From Parvularculaceae bacterium (GTDB lineage: Bacteria; Pseudomonadota; Alphaproteobacteria; Caulobacterales; Parvularculaceae): a stretch of DNA of 64,000 nt. The stretch lies in the NCBI GenBank assembly GCA_028284065.1, contig JANQSJ010000011.1, positions 1 to 64,000 of the forward strand, written 5' to 3'. This document shows, piece after piece, positions 11,234-19,315 of the stretch. Within the stretch, counting starts at the first letter, position 1. Each line of letters starts with the position of its first letter. Position numbers and translations under genes: made by a program. The notes under the pieces were generated by a model. That model searched no databases and was not told the origin of the DNA. It worked only from the letters and a program-made list of their open reading frames with translations.

Positions 11234-11293
11234 TATGGTATTCTACGCCGACATTTATGGCATTTTTTACGGCCGTATGGTAATTTTTACGGA
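11234..11293. promoter_or_regulatory. Triplicated upstream element, putative PspF binding sites
   Basis: Three imperfect direct repeats of the form TATGGyA-TTTTTACGG begin at 11234, 11256 and 11276, spaced 22 and 20 bp apart (about two helical turns). They lie 74-130 bp upstream of the -24 box, the usual distance for enhancer sites of a sigma-54 activator. The third copy runs into the pspF start codon, so binding there would also block pspF expression, as known for autoregulated PspF. Confidence 0.6.
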
Positions 11294-12336
11294 TGGAGCC
11301 ATTTCGACGCCCGCCCGACCTCATCGGCGAATCCCCCGCCTTTCTCGACGCCCTTGCGCGCGCCTCCGCGGCGGCGGCGCTCGACCGACCTCTCCTGCTG
11401 GTCGGCGAGCGCGGCTCCGGCAAGGAGTTGCTCGCCGAGCGCGTGCACTTTCTGTCGCCGCGCTGGGAGGGACCATTCGTAAAGCTGAATTGCGCGGCGC
11501 TTTCCGAGGAGCTGCTCGATTCAGAACTGTTCGGGCATGAGGCGGGCGCCTTCACCGGCGCCACGAAGCGGCGGACCGGCAGGTTCGAGCGCGCCGAGGG
11601 CGGGACGCTGTTCCTTGATGAAATCGCCAGCGCGTCCCTGCGCACCCAGGAAAAGCTCCTGCGCGTCATTGAATATGGCGAGTTTGAGCGCGTCGGCGGC
11701 GAGCGCACATTGGAAGCGGATGTCCGCGTCGTTGCGGCGGCGAATGTCGATTTACCCGCCCTAGCGGAAAAGGGCGCGTTTCGCGCCGACCTCCTCGACC
11801 GGCTCGCCTTCGATGTCGTGCCCGCACCGCCCTTGCGGGCGCGCAAAGAAGACATTCCTCTGCTTGCGGCGCATTTCGGCGGCCGCATGGCGGCGGAGAT
11901 CGACGCGCCGTTTCCGGGCTTTACGCCGCGGGCGATGGCGGCCCTCGCCGCGCACGACTGGCCCGGAAACGTCCGCGAGCTTCGGAACGCCGCGGAGCGC
12001 TCCGTCTACCGATGGCTCGCCGACGACCGCGCAGGGCCGGTCGACGACGTCGTCGTCGATCCCTTCGACACCGGCTATCGCCCGCCGGCCGCCCTCTCCG
12101 GCGCGACACGCGCCGACTCTGAACCGAAAGTCGATGCGACGCCCGGCGACCCCGACTCGTCCATGAACCTGCGCGCGCGCCTCGACGCCATCGAACGCGA
12201 GTTCGCCGTGGGCGCCCTCGCCCAATCCGGCGGCAATCAGAAACGCGCCGCCCAAACCCTCGGGCTCACCTATGACCAGCTGCGCGGCATCATTCGCAAG
12301 CACGGGATAGACACGGCGCGGCGGGTGGCGGAGTAA
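11293..12336 (+). CDS. pspF: PspF, sigma-54-dependent activator of the psp operon
   Basis: 347 residues aligning by eye along the whole of enterobacterial PspF. The AAA+ domain starts near residue 10 with Walker A GERGSGKE, the sigma-54-contacting loop GAFTGA, Walker B GGTLFLDE, and FRADLLDRLAFDVV, which is nearly identical to the known protein. A linker and a C-terminal Fis-type HTH (NQKRAAQTLGLTYDQLRGIIRK) follow. As in other PspF proteins there is no N-terminal receiver domain; control is by PspA binding. No Shine-Dalgarno precedes the ATG, so translation may be leaderless. Divergent from the psp operon. Confidence 0.95.
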   Translation: MEPFRRPPDLIGESPAFLDALARASAAAALDRPLLLVGERGSGKELLAERVHFLSPRWEGPFVKLNCAALSEELLDSELFGHEAGAFTGATKRRTGRFERAEGGTLFLDEIASASLRTQEKLLRVIEYGEFERVGGERTLEADVRVVAAANVDLPALAEKGAFRADLLDRLAFDVVPAPPLRARKEDIPLLAAHFGGRMAAEIDAPFPGFTPRAMAALAAHDWPGNVRELRNAAERSVYRWLADDRAGPVDDVVVDPFDTGYRPPAALSGATRADSEPKVDATPGDPDSSMNLRARLDAIEREFAVGALAQSGGNQKRAAQTLGLTYDQLRGIIRKHGIDTARRVAE

Positions 12337-12344
12337 GCGAATCG

Positions 12345-12380
12345 CCGCGAGCGGGGCCGGTCCGATCTTACCGCTCGCGG
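12345..12380. terminator. Possible bidirectional stem-loop between convergent genes
   Basis: ccgcgagcgg at 12345..12354 and ccgctcgcgg at 12371..12380 form a perfect 10-bp stem with a 16-nt loop. It lies just after the pspF stop and overlaps the last codons of the convergent phosphoesterase gene. There is no clear U-tract, so termination is only suggested. Confidence 0.4.
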
Positions 12381-14434
12381 ATAGGCGGCCCGTCCTCGAA
12401 CGCCTCGAAAACGTCCCTTCGGAACCGCGGCGGCGGGCGCTCGGCGCGCACTTCGATGACGATTGTCTCCTGCGTTCTGCGTCCGTGCCGATCGGTCGCG
12501 ACGACCGAGGCTTTATGGACGCCGGGCGCAAGGTTCCCAGGCAACCGTAGGCGCCAAAGATGGACGCTGCGGTCGGCGACGGCGCCCTGGGGCTGCGGCG
12601 CGACGGGGCCGCGGGTCCAGCCTCTGTTCGTCTCCACGCCCTGATTGCGCGGCGCGTCCGACCGGCTTTGCATCGCGAAGCGCGCCACTGAAAGCTGGCG
12701 TTGAGCCGCGAAGGGATCGGCCCACTCAGCGCCGATGCGGGCCGGCTCGCCCCGCGCCTCCTGTGTGCGATCCATGGAATAGGTCCGACCCGCGATGGTG
12801 GCCGCGACGGTCGTCTCGCTCGATCCGTCCCAGACATTCGCGGTGAGATAGCTGCCGCGCATCAGGTCGTCCGGGGTCAGAATTTTCACGTCGGGCAGGT
12901 CATTGATCGACAGCGGCGGTACGGGATCGCGCTCCTCGGCGGGCGTTGCGCGCCAGGCCATGATCGCGTCGAACCAGTCCCGGAAGGCGGGCGTATTCAC
13001 CGACACCCACATGCGCTGGCTCGCGGCGACGTTCGAGCCGTAATAGGTCTCGGCGTACGCCGGTCCGTCAAAATGCAGGTCAAGCCAGCCGCGCGGCGCG
13101 CCAAGGCGTTGCAGCGCCATTGGAACGCCAAATGTGTCGAAGTCGCCATTGTACCATGCGCCTGACCCAGCTCCCGCAATGATATGGCGGAACGGCAGCG
13201 CCTCGACACCAACCATCTCCGCCCACCCGGCGAAGCTGTCGCCTGGGCTGAGGTTTTCAGTCGTATGCGTATGGCCGGAAAGCGACAGCGCCTTGCGCCC
13301 TTCGAGCAGGGCGTAGAGCGAAGCGACATTGTCGGTCTGATGCGCCGAGGCCATATGGTCGACGAAGCTGACGAACGGAATATGGTGCCCGACGACGACC
13401 AGCTTGCTTTCGTCCGTAAGGGCGAGGAGGTTTTCGACGAACGTCAACTGATCATCCGTAATCCGTCCATTATAGCGCTTGCGCTCGTCTGTGAGGCAAA
13501 ACTCGCGCCCGGGCGTCTCGGCGTCCTTCCCGACGCACGGATAAACGACATTGTCGAGCGCGATGAAGAGGACGTCGCCAATCTCGAACGCGTAGTAGTT
13601 CGGCCCGTAAAGCCGCCGCCAGCTGTCGGAGGAATCGGCGTCGACGTCCGCGTCAAAATCGAAGTCGTGATTGCCGTGGACCCACCATTGCGGCGCCCGT
13701 ACCGGCGACATGACCTCCGCCATGCGGGGAATGAGGCCAAGGTCGTCTCCCATGACGTCGCCGACGGCGAAGAGGCAGTCGACCTGCTCCGAAGGCGGAA
13801 GGTCGAGCAGGTCGTCGACGACGGAGTCCCGGAAATAGCTGACGCCCTGATTGGAATAGGTCTGGGTGTCGCCGAGCACGGCGCAGCGAAAGTCGTTGGC
13901 GTCGCCCGCCCGCACGAGCGGGAAGTTAATCGCCTCCGGCAGGGGCCCCGTGGGCGCGAGGCCGCCGAACCGCAGCCGCTTTGGCGAGCCGGCGGGCTTG
14001 TGCTGATAGGAAAATTGCGGCGTCCAGTCGGCGTCATGCGGAACCTGAAACCCGGACGGCTGGATGACGAAGACAGCCATGTCGTCGCGCGCGGGAAGCT
14101 CATATCGCCCGGCGGCGTCAACGGCGGCGACATCGCGGCCATTTGAGACGAGCGCGCCCGGAACGCCCGGCTCCCCCGCATCCCGTCGGCCATTGCGGTT
14201 CAGATCCTCGAACACGGTCCCCCGCGCCGTTTGACCGCCGTCGCCCGAACCGCGAACGATTTCCGGTCCGCCGCGATAGTCGGAAAACAGCCCGCCGGCG
14301 GCGGACTGCGGCGCCGCATCGTGCGGCGGGGTCGTTTCAGCGACGCCCACGCACGAAGACAGGAAAAGACCGGACAGGGCGCAGGCCAGACCGGCCCTGC
14401 GCGCCCGCCCGCGCATTCGAAAGATAACCGGCAT
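12368..14434 (-). CDS. Calcineurin-like phosphoesterase lipoprotein
   Basis: 688 residues. The N-terminus is a lipoprotein signal with lipobox LFLSSC (Cys about 28). A segment GTVFEDLNRNGRRDAGEPGVPGALVS resembles the calcium-binding SdrD-type B repeat found before this enzyme type. The metallophosphatase motifs are GDTQ, AVGDVMGDD, GNHDF, and later SGHTHTTENL. The C-terminal part matches the calcineurin-phosphoesterase C-terminal beta domain. Probably anchored in the envelope facing the periplasm or surface; substrate unknown. The SD GAGGGG precedes the ATG. Convergent with pspF. Confidence 0.88.
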   Translation of the reverse strand: MPVIFRMRGRARRAGLACALSGLFLSSCVGVAETTPPHDAAPQSAAGGLFSDYRGGPEIVRGSGDGGQTARGTVFEDLNRNGRRDAGEPGVPGALVSNGRDVAAVDAAGRYELPARDDMAVFVIQPSGFQVPHDADWTPQFSYQHKPAGSPKRLRFGGLAPTGPLPEAINFPLVRAGDANDFRCAVLGDTQTYSNQGVSYFRDSVVDDLLDLPPSEQVDCLFAVGDVMGDDLGLIPRMAEVMSPVRAPQWWVHGNHDFDFDADVDADSSDSWRRLYGPNYYAFEIGDVLFIALDNVVYPCVGKDAETPGREFCLTDERKRYNGRITDDQLTFVENLLALTDESKLVVVGHHIPFVSFVDHMASAHQTDNVASLYALLEGRKALSLSGHTHTTENLSPGDSFAGWAEMVGVEALPFRHIIAGAGSGAWYNGDFDTFGVPMALQRLGAPRGWLDLHFDGPAYAETYYGSNVAASQRMWVSVNTPAFRDWFDAIMAWRATPAEERDPVPPLSINDLPDVKILTPDDLMRGSYLTANVWDGSSETTVAATIAGRTYSMDRTQEARGEPARIGAEWADPFAAQRQLSVARFAMQSRSDAPRNQGVETNRGWTRGPVAPQPQGAVADRSVHLWRLRLPGNLAPGVHKASVVATDRHGRRTQETIVIEVRAERPPPRFRRDVFEAFEDGPPIRER

Positions 14435-14623
14435 CAGCCCCTCGCTCTCGCAACTCCATTCCCACTTAGTCCATGCATGCGACGTTGAAATGACGGCGTT
14501 CGCAACGGGAACCGGCTCAACCGGCTCATCGCAACGGGGCTAGTGCCCGCAGCGCCCGGACCCGCCAGCCGCTCGCCCAATGTGGGTGGCCGCTACCGCC
14601 GAAGAAATTCCAAAGAAACCGCT

Positions 14624-14654
14624 TGCTCCTGACCTTGGGTCAGCCGCTAGCGTC
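14624..14654 (+). promoter_or_regulatory. MerR-type promoter with operator dyad
   Basis: A -35-like TTGCTC (14624..14629) and a -10-like TAGCGT (14649..14654) are separated by 19 bp, the long spacer typical of MerR-controlled promoters. A perfect dyad ctgacc-ttg-ggtcag at 14629..14643 fills the spacer. The expected transcription start falls at the ATG (14660), so the mRNA is probably leaderless. This suggests autoregulation by the MerR-TipAS gene. Confidence 0.6.
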
Positions 14655-14659
14655 TGGTC

Positions 14660-15436
14660 ATGACCGAAAAACGCACCATGACGATCGGCGAAGCGGCGGC
14701 GGCGACGGGCCTGACGGAGCGCGCCCTCAGGCTCTATGAGGCGCGCGGCTTGCTCGCGCCCGGCCGCGATGCTGGCGGACGGCGCGCCTATGGCGCGGAG
14801 GAGATGCTCGCCCTCGCCCGCATCGCCGCGCTGAAGCGCGCCGGGTTCTCGCTCGCCGCCATTGGCGACTTGCTGGCGGAGGGGCGCATGGACGCAGCGA
14901 TCCTCATCGACGCGCAGCTCGCCGCCCTGACCGCAAAAGGCGCCGACCTCGCCCGGTCGATCGCCTCCCTTGAACGCGCCAAGCGCCGGCTCGCCGCGGG
15001 CGAAGCGCCGACCATCGACGATCTCTGCGACCTCATCAGAACAGGAGACCACGCCATGTCCGCCGATCAGTGGAAGAAGGTTTATGACCGTTACTATACT
15101 GAGGAAGAGCAGGCCGAATGGGCGGCCGCCAAAGAGAAGATGGGCGAAAGCTGGTCCGAAGCGGACTACGCCCGGTACGGAGAAAAGTGGGAGGACCTGG
15201 GGCGCCGCATCGCCGAGGCCCTGCCCCTCGACCCGCGATCGAATCGCGCGCAGGCGTTCCTGGCCGAATGGGACGCGCTCCTGAAGCCATTCATGGAGAT
15301 CGCCTCGCCAACCATGAAGGAGAACGCCGGCCGGCTCTGGGACAACGCGGACGAGTGGCGCGGCGAGGTCGATACGACCATCTCGCCGGAGGTGCTCGCC
15401 TTCATCAAGGCGGCGGCTGAAGCGAAGGGCGAATGA
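14660..15436 (+). CDS. MerR-family regulator with TipAS ligand-binding domain
   Basis: 258 residues: an N-terminal MerR winged HTH (TIGEAAAATGLTERALRLYEARGLL), a coiled dimerisation helix to about 125, then a TipAS-type domain (DQWKKVYDRYYTEEEQAEW to the end). In Streptomyces TipA this domain captures thiopeptide antibiotics; in proteobacteria the ligand is mostly unknown. The internal ATG AMSADQWKK at 15055 could give a separate ligand-trap form, as the TipAS short form does in Streptomyces, but I see no evidence beyond a suitably placed Met. It has its own MerR-type promoter. Confidence 0.9.
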   Translation: MTEKRTMTIGEAAAATGLTERALRLYEARGLLAPGRDAGGRRAYGAEEMLALARIAALKRAGFSLAAIGDLLAEGRMDAAILIDAQLAALTAKGADLARSIASLERAKRRLAAGEAPTIDDLCDLIRTGDHAMSADQWKKVYDRYYTEEEQAEWAAAKEKMGESWSEADYARYGEKWEDLGRRIAEALPLDPRSNRAQAFLAEWDALLKPFMEIASPTMKENAGRLWDNADEWRGEVDTTISPEVLAFIKAAAEAKGE

Positions 15437-15518
15437 CAGGCCGGGGCCAGCGGCCGTTACCATTCGCCCGGCGTCGCGCTATCCTGCCGCCTTGATGAAG
15501 CGACGGCGGGAGGCCCCC

Positions 15519-16007
15519 ATGGGTCTACGGATGATAATCGCCGACCGGCGGACGGCCATTATGGCCGTCGCAGGCGCGTCAGCGTCATTCTGGGCGGCCG
15601 CTGCGCCAGCCAGCTCGCCGCCTGCGCTTGCGGCCGATCCCGACTGGCTTGAAGGCTGCTGGACGACGCGGAGCGGCGAGACGCGGGAAGTCTGGGCGCG
15701 CGGGGCGGACACGCTTCTATTCGGCTACAATGTCGCCCGGAAAGATGACGCGGTCGCCTTCTTCGAGCAGCTTCGGCTGGAGAAACGCGACGATGGTTGG
15801 GCGTATTTCGCCTATCCGCGCGGGAACAGTCCGACACGCTTCGACGAGGCCGACGCGGGCGCAGGCTGGATCGAAGTCCGGAACCCCGCCCACGATTACC
15901 CGCAGCGCATAAAATATGCGCGCGACGGAGAAACGCTGCGTGCGGAGATTTCCCTCATCGACGGCGGCGACGCCCGCGTGTGGGACTACAAGGCGTGCAA
16001 GAACTAG
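15519..16007 (+). CDS. Secreted DUF6265-type protein
   Basis: 162 residues from the ATG at 15519, which has a good GGGAGG 5 nt upstream (in-frame TTG and ATG starts lie 8-9 codons earlier). The signal-peptide-like N-terminus reads IMAVAGASASFWAAAAPASS, and the mature part contains DPDWLEGCWTT, VWARGADTLLFGYN, RNPAHDYPQRIKY and ISLIDGGDARVWDYKAC. This is the pattern of the DUF6265 family: small periplasmic beta proteins of unknown function. Confidence 0.75.
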   Translation: MGLRMIIADRRTAIMAVAGASASFWAAAAPASSPPALAADPDWLEGCWTTRSGETREVWARGADTLLFGYNVARKDDAVAFFEQLRLEKRDDGWAYFAYPRGNSPTRFDEADAGAGWIEVRNPAHDYPQRIKYARDGETLRAEISLIDGGDARVWDYKACKN

Positions 16008-16008
16008 C

Positions 16009-16150
16009 GCATCGGGCGATAAATCCGCATGGCTTCATCCTGAGGGATTTTTCTCCTCGTCCTTCGGGACGCCAGCCTAAAGGCTGGCTCCTCAGGATGA
16101 GGAGAAAAATCGTCTCGAAGGACGGTGATGCGGATTTATCGCCCGATGCT
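16009..16150. repeat. 142-bp palindromic element with perfect 22-bp terminal inverted repeats (copy A)
   Basis: The first and last 22 bases are exact reverse complements. Inside lie further inverted pairs: catcctgagg/cctcaggatg, gatttttctcct/aggagaaaaatc, gtccttcg/cgaaggac and a central gccagcc-taaa-ggctggc hairpin. A diverged second copy lies at 43725..43868. Both copies sit between convergent genes, so the element may end transcripts from both sides. No transposase is encoded; the size and ends suit a REP/BIME- or MITE-like element. Confidence 0.85.
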
Positions 16151-16159
16151 ATAGCCGTG

Positions 16160-17065
16160 CTAGGCCGTCACCGTCCCCTCATGGACGACCTCGTCCGTCG
16201 CCAGAAGCTCATGCGCCTTGATCGACGGCAATTGCTTCAGCCGGTCGTAGAGGCCGGCGAAATCGCGATCGCATTCCTCGAACAGATGCTCGAAGGATTC
16301 CACGACGAAATAGGTCTTCTGGAAATCGTCGACCATGTATTCCGTACGCAGCGCCCGCTCCAGCCTGAAGTTCACGCGGTGGGGCTCGCGGCTTTCCACG
16401 GAGTAGACGGTTTCGTCCTTTGAGGACAGCATGCCGGCGCCGAACGCGCGCAGGCCCTCCGGCGTTTTAATCAGGCCGAACTCCACGATATACCAATAGA
16501 GCCGCGCGAGCATGTTGGTCGCGCCATGGGCGATGGCCTTCGGCCCGCCCTTGCCGTACTTCTCCATATAGGCCGCGAAGGTCGGGTTCGACAGAAGCGG
16601 CACATGGCCGAAAAAGTCGTGGAAGATGTCCGGCTCCACGAGGTAGTCAAGCTCGTCCGCGCGCCTGATCCACCACGCCACAGGGAAGCGGCGATTGGCG
16701 AGATGCTCGAAAAACGCCCCGTCCGGAATAAGCCCGGGCACGGCGACCAGCGTCCATCCCGTCGCCTCGCGCAGCACCCTGTTCGCGTCTTCCAGCCGCG
16801 GGATGCCGTCGCCTGCGTTCAGCGCCTCAAGGCCCGCGAGAAACTCAGGCGCCGCGTAGCCGGGCAGCAGCGCTTTCTGACGGTCGTAGAGAAACCGCCA
16901 CCGGGCATGCTCCTCCTCCGTATACGTCTCCCAAGGCTGATCCACCGTATAGTCGGCTTTCGCCACGGCGTAGTCGCCGCGCAGGGCGTGGGTGGTGTTG
17001 GCGTCGAAGGGATTGCCGTCTTTCGGCGGCGCGGGCTCGGCGTGAGGGTGAGCGGTATGTTCCAT
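16160..17065 (-). CDS. phhA: Phenylalanine 4-monooxygenase (phenylalanine hydroxylase)
   Basis: Pterin- and iron-dependent hydroxylase converting phenylalanine to tyrosine. 301 residues, a normal length for the bacterial single-domain enzyme. Iron ligands appear in DIFHDFFGHVPLL (His-x4-His) and in YWYIVEFGL (Glu). The frame is open upstream to 17296, but that region is the divergent promoter and the start of the Lrp gene. ATG 17065 (MEHTAHPHAE) fits the family; ATG 17115 is a less likely alternative. Divergent from an Lrp/AsnC regulator, the usual controller of this gene. Confidence 0.95.
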   Translation of the reverse strand: MEHTAHPHAEPAPPKDGNPFDANTTHALRGDYAVAKADYTVDQPWETYTEEEHARWRFLYDRQKALLPGYAAPEFLAGLEALNAGDGIPRLEDANRVLREATGWTLVAVPGLIPDGAFFEHLANRRFPVAWWIRRADELDYLVEPDIFHDFFGHVPLLSNPTFAAYMEKYGKGGPKAIAHGATNMLARLYWYIVEFGLIKTPEGLRAFGAGMLSSKDETVYSVESREPHRVNFRLERALRTEYMVDDFQKTYFVVESFEHLFEECDRDFAGLYDRLKQLPSIKAHELLATDEVVHEGTVTA

Positions 17066-17176
17066 AAGGCGAGCATAGCGCGCCTTTGACGGGAAATCCT
17101 GTCTATTTTCTCGCATTTTCGCGCTAATACTGTAGAATATACGATAAAGAAAATGCTTTGCGGGAAATTTTCCATC
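17066..17176. promoter_or_regulatory. AT-rich divergent promoter region of phhA and the Lrp gene
   Basis: 111 bp, clearly more AT-rich than the surroundings, with runs such as tattttctcgcattttcgcgc, a TAGAATAT segment and ggaaattttcc near the regulator start. Lrp/AsnC proteins bind AT-rich repeated sites, so this is the likely operator for both directions. No exact site can be defined. Confidence 0.45.
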
Positions 17177-17629
17177 ATGGACGACACCGACCGACACATT
17201 ATCTCCGTCCTTCAGGCGGACGGGCGCAGGACGAACGCCGAACTCGCCGAAGCGGTTGGCCTGTCCACGTCGGCGGTTCACCGGCGGGTGCGGCAATTAG
17301 AGGATACAGGCGTCATCGCCGGCTACCGCGCAGTCGTCGACCCGCAAAAAGCGGGGTTGACTGTCCTCGGCTATGTCTCGGTGAAAATGGACAGCCACGA
17401 CCAGGCGCTGCTCGATGAGTTCATCGCCGGCGTCGACGCCATCGCCGAAATCGTCGCCTGTTACGCTATTTCCGGGGACGGAGATTACCTCCTCAAGGTG
17501 GTCGCGGCGGACATGGAGGCGTTCGCGGACGTGGCGCTGAAACGGCTCGTGCGCCTGCCGGGCGTAAAGGACTCTACGACGAACTTCGTCCTCGGCACGG
17601 TAAAGCGCGAGGGCGCATGGCCGGTTTGA
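17177..17629 (+). CDS. Lrp/AsnC-family transcriptional regulator (probable phhA regulator)
   Basis: 150 residues from the ATG at 17177 (MDDTDRHIISVLQADGRRTN); a longer frame reaches into the promoter. N-terminal AsnC HTH (NAELAEAVGLSTSAVHRRVRQLEDTGVI) followed by the ligand-binding RAM domain (VLGYVSVKMDSHDQALLDEF, CYAISGDGDYLLKVVAADMEAF). The divergent placement beside phhA suggests it senses an aromatic amino acid and regulates phhA. Confidence 0.9.
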   Translation: MDDTDRHIISVLQADGRRTNAELAEAVGLSTSAVHRRVRQLEDTGVIAGYRAVVDPQKAGLTVLGYVSVKMDSHDQALLDEFIAGVDAIAEIVACYAISGDGDYLLKVVAADMEAFADVALKRLVRLPGVKDSTTNFVLGTVKREGAWPV

Positions 17630-17681
17630 AGCGTTTGGCGGTCCGGGCAGCCCCGGCGTCGCAGCGCCACGACGCGGTCAA

Positions 17682-18728
17682 TTAGCCGCTCTTTGGTCCG
17701 CTCCCCGACGATCGCCTCCGCACGTCCCTCGGACTGCGCCCCGTCCATCGCTTGAACGCCCGCGATAGAGACGCAGGGTCGGAGAACCCCAGAAGATAGG
17801 CGGCCTCAGCGACCGACGTGCGGCGGTCCCTCAGGAGGTCAATCGCCATCTCCTTGCGAAGGTCGTCGACGACCTGGCTGAAGCTCGCCCCTTCCGCCCG
17901 CAGCTTGCGGTACAGGGACTGACGGCTCAGCCCAAGGTCCGCGGCGACGCTTGCGGCGGTGAAGTCTCCTTTCGGCAAATCCTTCACCAGTCGGCTTTCC
18001 ACCGCTGCGCGCACGGTCGGCTCTTCAGCAATTCTTTCAAGAAGCGCCTCAGCATGACGGCTGATTATGGGCAGGACGTAGGCCGGCTGCAGCGCGACTG
18101 GCCAGGAGGCGATATCGGGCGCAAGACGCATGGCGTTGCCAGACTGGGAAAAATGCACCGGACACTGAAAGATACGGTCGTACTCTTGTCTGTAGCTCGG
18201 TTCGGGATGGGTGAAGCGAACTTCCAAAACATGAGGCTTGTCAAGAAATCTTCTGGGACCGCAGACGAGTCGCGCGAACGATACCTCCGAAATCTCAGGG
18301 AACGCGTTCGGCTCCACGCGCGTATCGATCATCCAGAGCGCGCCGCGTTCAGGCTGTAGAACGAACCGCGGCGCGGCGCCGACCGTGTCCACTTCAAGCG
18401 CGAGCCGATTGAAGCGCTGAAGCTGTTCGAAGGCTTCTCCCATGGTGCGCGAGGCGTTCATGATGAGGCCGACGATCGACACGTCCGCCATGTCGACCGC
18501 CTCCCCCCAGCGCAGGGCGAGCGCCGGGTCGCCGGTCGCCGCTTTGGCGCGCGCCATCAGCGCCTGGTAGTCGCCAATCGGGACCCTGCCGTCGGGGTCC
18601 TCAAACGCCTCTGACGGAATATCAGCGTCCGCAAGCAGCGCGTCACGCGGCGCGCCATTGTCCGCGGCGAACGATAGAAGCCCCTCGACAAGTCTCGCCG
18701 ATACGGTCGGCTGTTTCATGGGGCCCAT
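17682..18728 (-). CDS. AraC-family regulator with Arabinose_bd-type N-terminal domain
   Basis: 348 residues from the ATG at 18728, chosen because AAGGG stands 4 nt upstream (MGPMKQPTV); a start at 18719 is possible. The N-terminal 230 residues match the AraC-type arabinose-binding-like domain, the OruR/ArgR-like group. The C-terminus has the double HTH (FTAASVAADLGLSRQSLYRKL and VAEAAYLLGFSDPASLSRAFKRWTG). It is divergent from a 132-aa membrane gene, a likely target. Confidence 0.9.
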   Translation of the reverse strand: MGPMKQPTVSARLVEGLLSFAADNGAPRDALLADADIPSEAFEDPDGRVPIGDYQALMARAKAATGDPALALRWGEAVDMADVSIVGLIMNASRTMGEAFEQLQRFNRLALEVDTVGAAPRFVLQPERGALWMIDTRVEPNAFPEISEVSFARLVCGPRRFLDKPHVLEVRFTHPEPSYRQEYDRIFQCPVHFSQSGNAMRLAPDIASWPVALQPAYVLPIISRHAEALLERIAEEPTVRAAVESRLVKDLPKGDFTAASVAADLGLSRQSLYRKLRAEGASFSQVVDDLRKEMAIDLLRDRRTSVAEAAYLLGFSDPASLSRAFKRWTGRSPRDVRRRSSGSGPKSG

Positions 18729-18866
18729 CGCCCTTGCGTTACAGGAGGCCAAGTAGATGGCCCCGAAAGTCATTCACTCTAATCCGCGTCGAGATAGCCT
18801 TGAATGGCGAGCGCGCTCGCTTCGGCGAAGCGGAGCGCCGCTCGCCCACTATCGAGAAGGAACCAA

Positions 18867-19265
18867 ATGCCAGACGTCTCCCTCCCAAGGCTTTACCTCC
18901 TGCGAATTGGCTACGCATTCATCGCCTTTGGCATGGGCGCGCAGATTTATCCGCGCCTCCTTGGCGCCACTGCGAATGCTCCGTTCAATGAGGGGGTGGT
19001 CGACGCAATGTTAAGCGCGCTGGCGCTCCTTTCGCTGATCGGGATCGCGGCGCCGCTGAGGATGCTGCCGATCCTCATTTATGAAATCACCTGGAAGGCA
19101 ACCTGGTTCGCCGCCGTCGCATTCCCGCGGTGGCGCGACGGTTCGCTTGAAGACGCTATCACCGAGAACCTCTTCGCGATTGGACTGGTGATTCCATACA
19201 TATTTATCGCGCCATGGGGCTACTTCTTCAAATCAATCAGCTGCAATCTCGATCGATGGCGCTAA
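18867..19265 (+). CDS. Four-helix membrane protein, function unknown
   Basis: 132 residues from the ATG at 18867 with AGAAGGA upstream. Hydrophobic segments at about 7-25, 45-62, 68-90 and 100-125; the pattern (LRIGYAFIAFGMGAQIYP, RMLPILIYEITWKATWFAAVAFPRW) recalls small DoxX-like or DUF-type membrane proteins. Divergent from the AraC gene. No named family is certain. Confidence 0.65.
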   Translation: MPDVSLPRLYLLRIGYAFIAFGMGAQIYPRLLGATANAPFNEGVVDAMLSALALLSLIGIAAPLRMLPILIYEITWKATWFAAVAFPRWRDGSLEDAITENLFAIGLVIPYIFIAPWGYFFKSISCNLDRWR

Positions 19266-19315
19266 CGCTTTCGCCCGGCGGGCGCGCCTAGAACGTGTTG
19301 CGTCCAAAGCGAGTC

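Noticed and set aside
11761..12837. 358-codon open frame on the minus strand across pspF and the phosphoesterase end
   Set aside because: Covers two genes with clear families on their own frames; product is Arg-rich with no motif.
16009..16150. Insertion sequence
   Set aside because: No transposase and only 142 bp; called a palindromic repeat instead.
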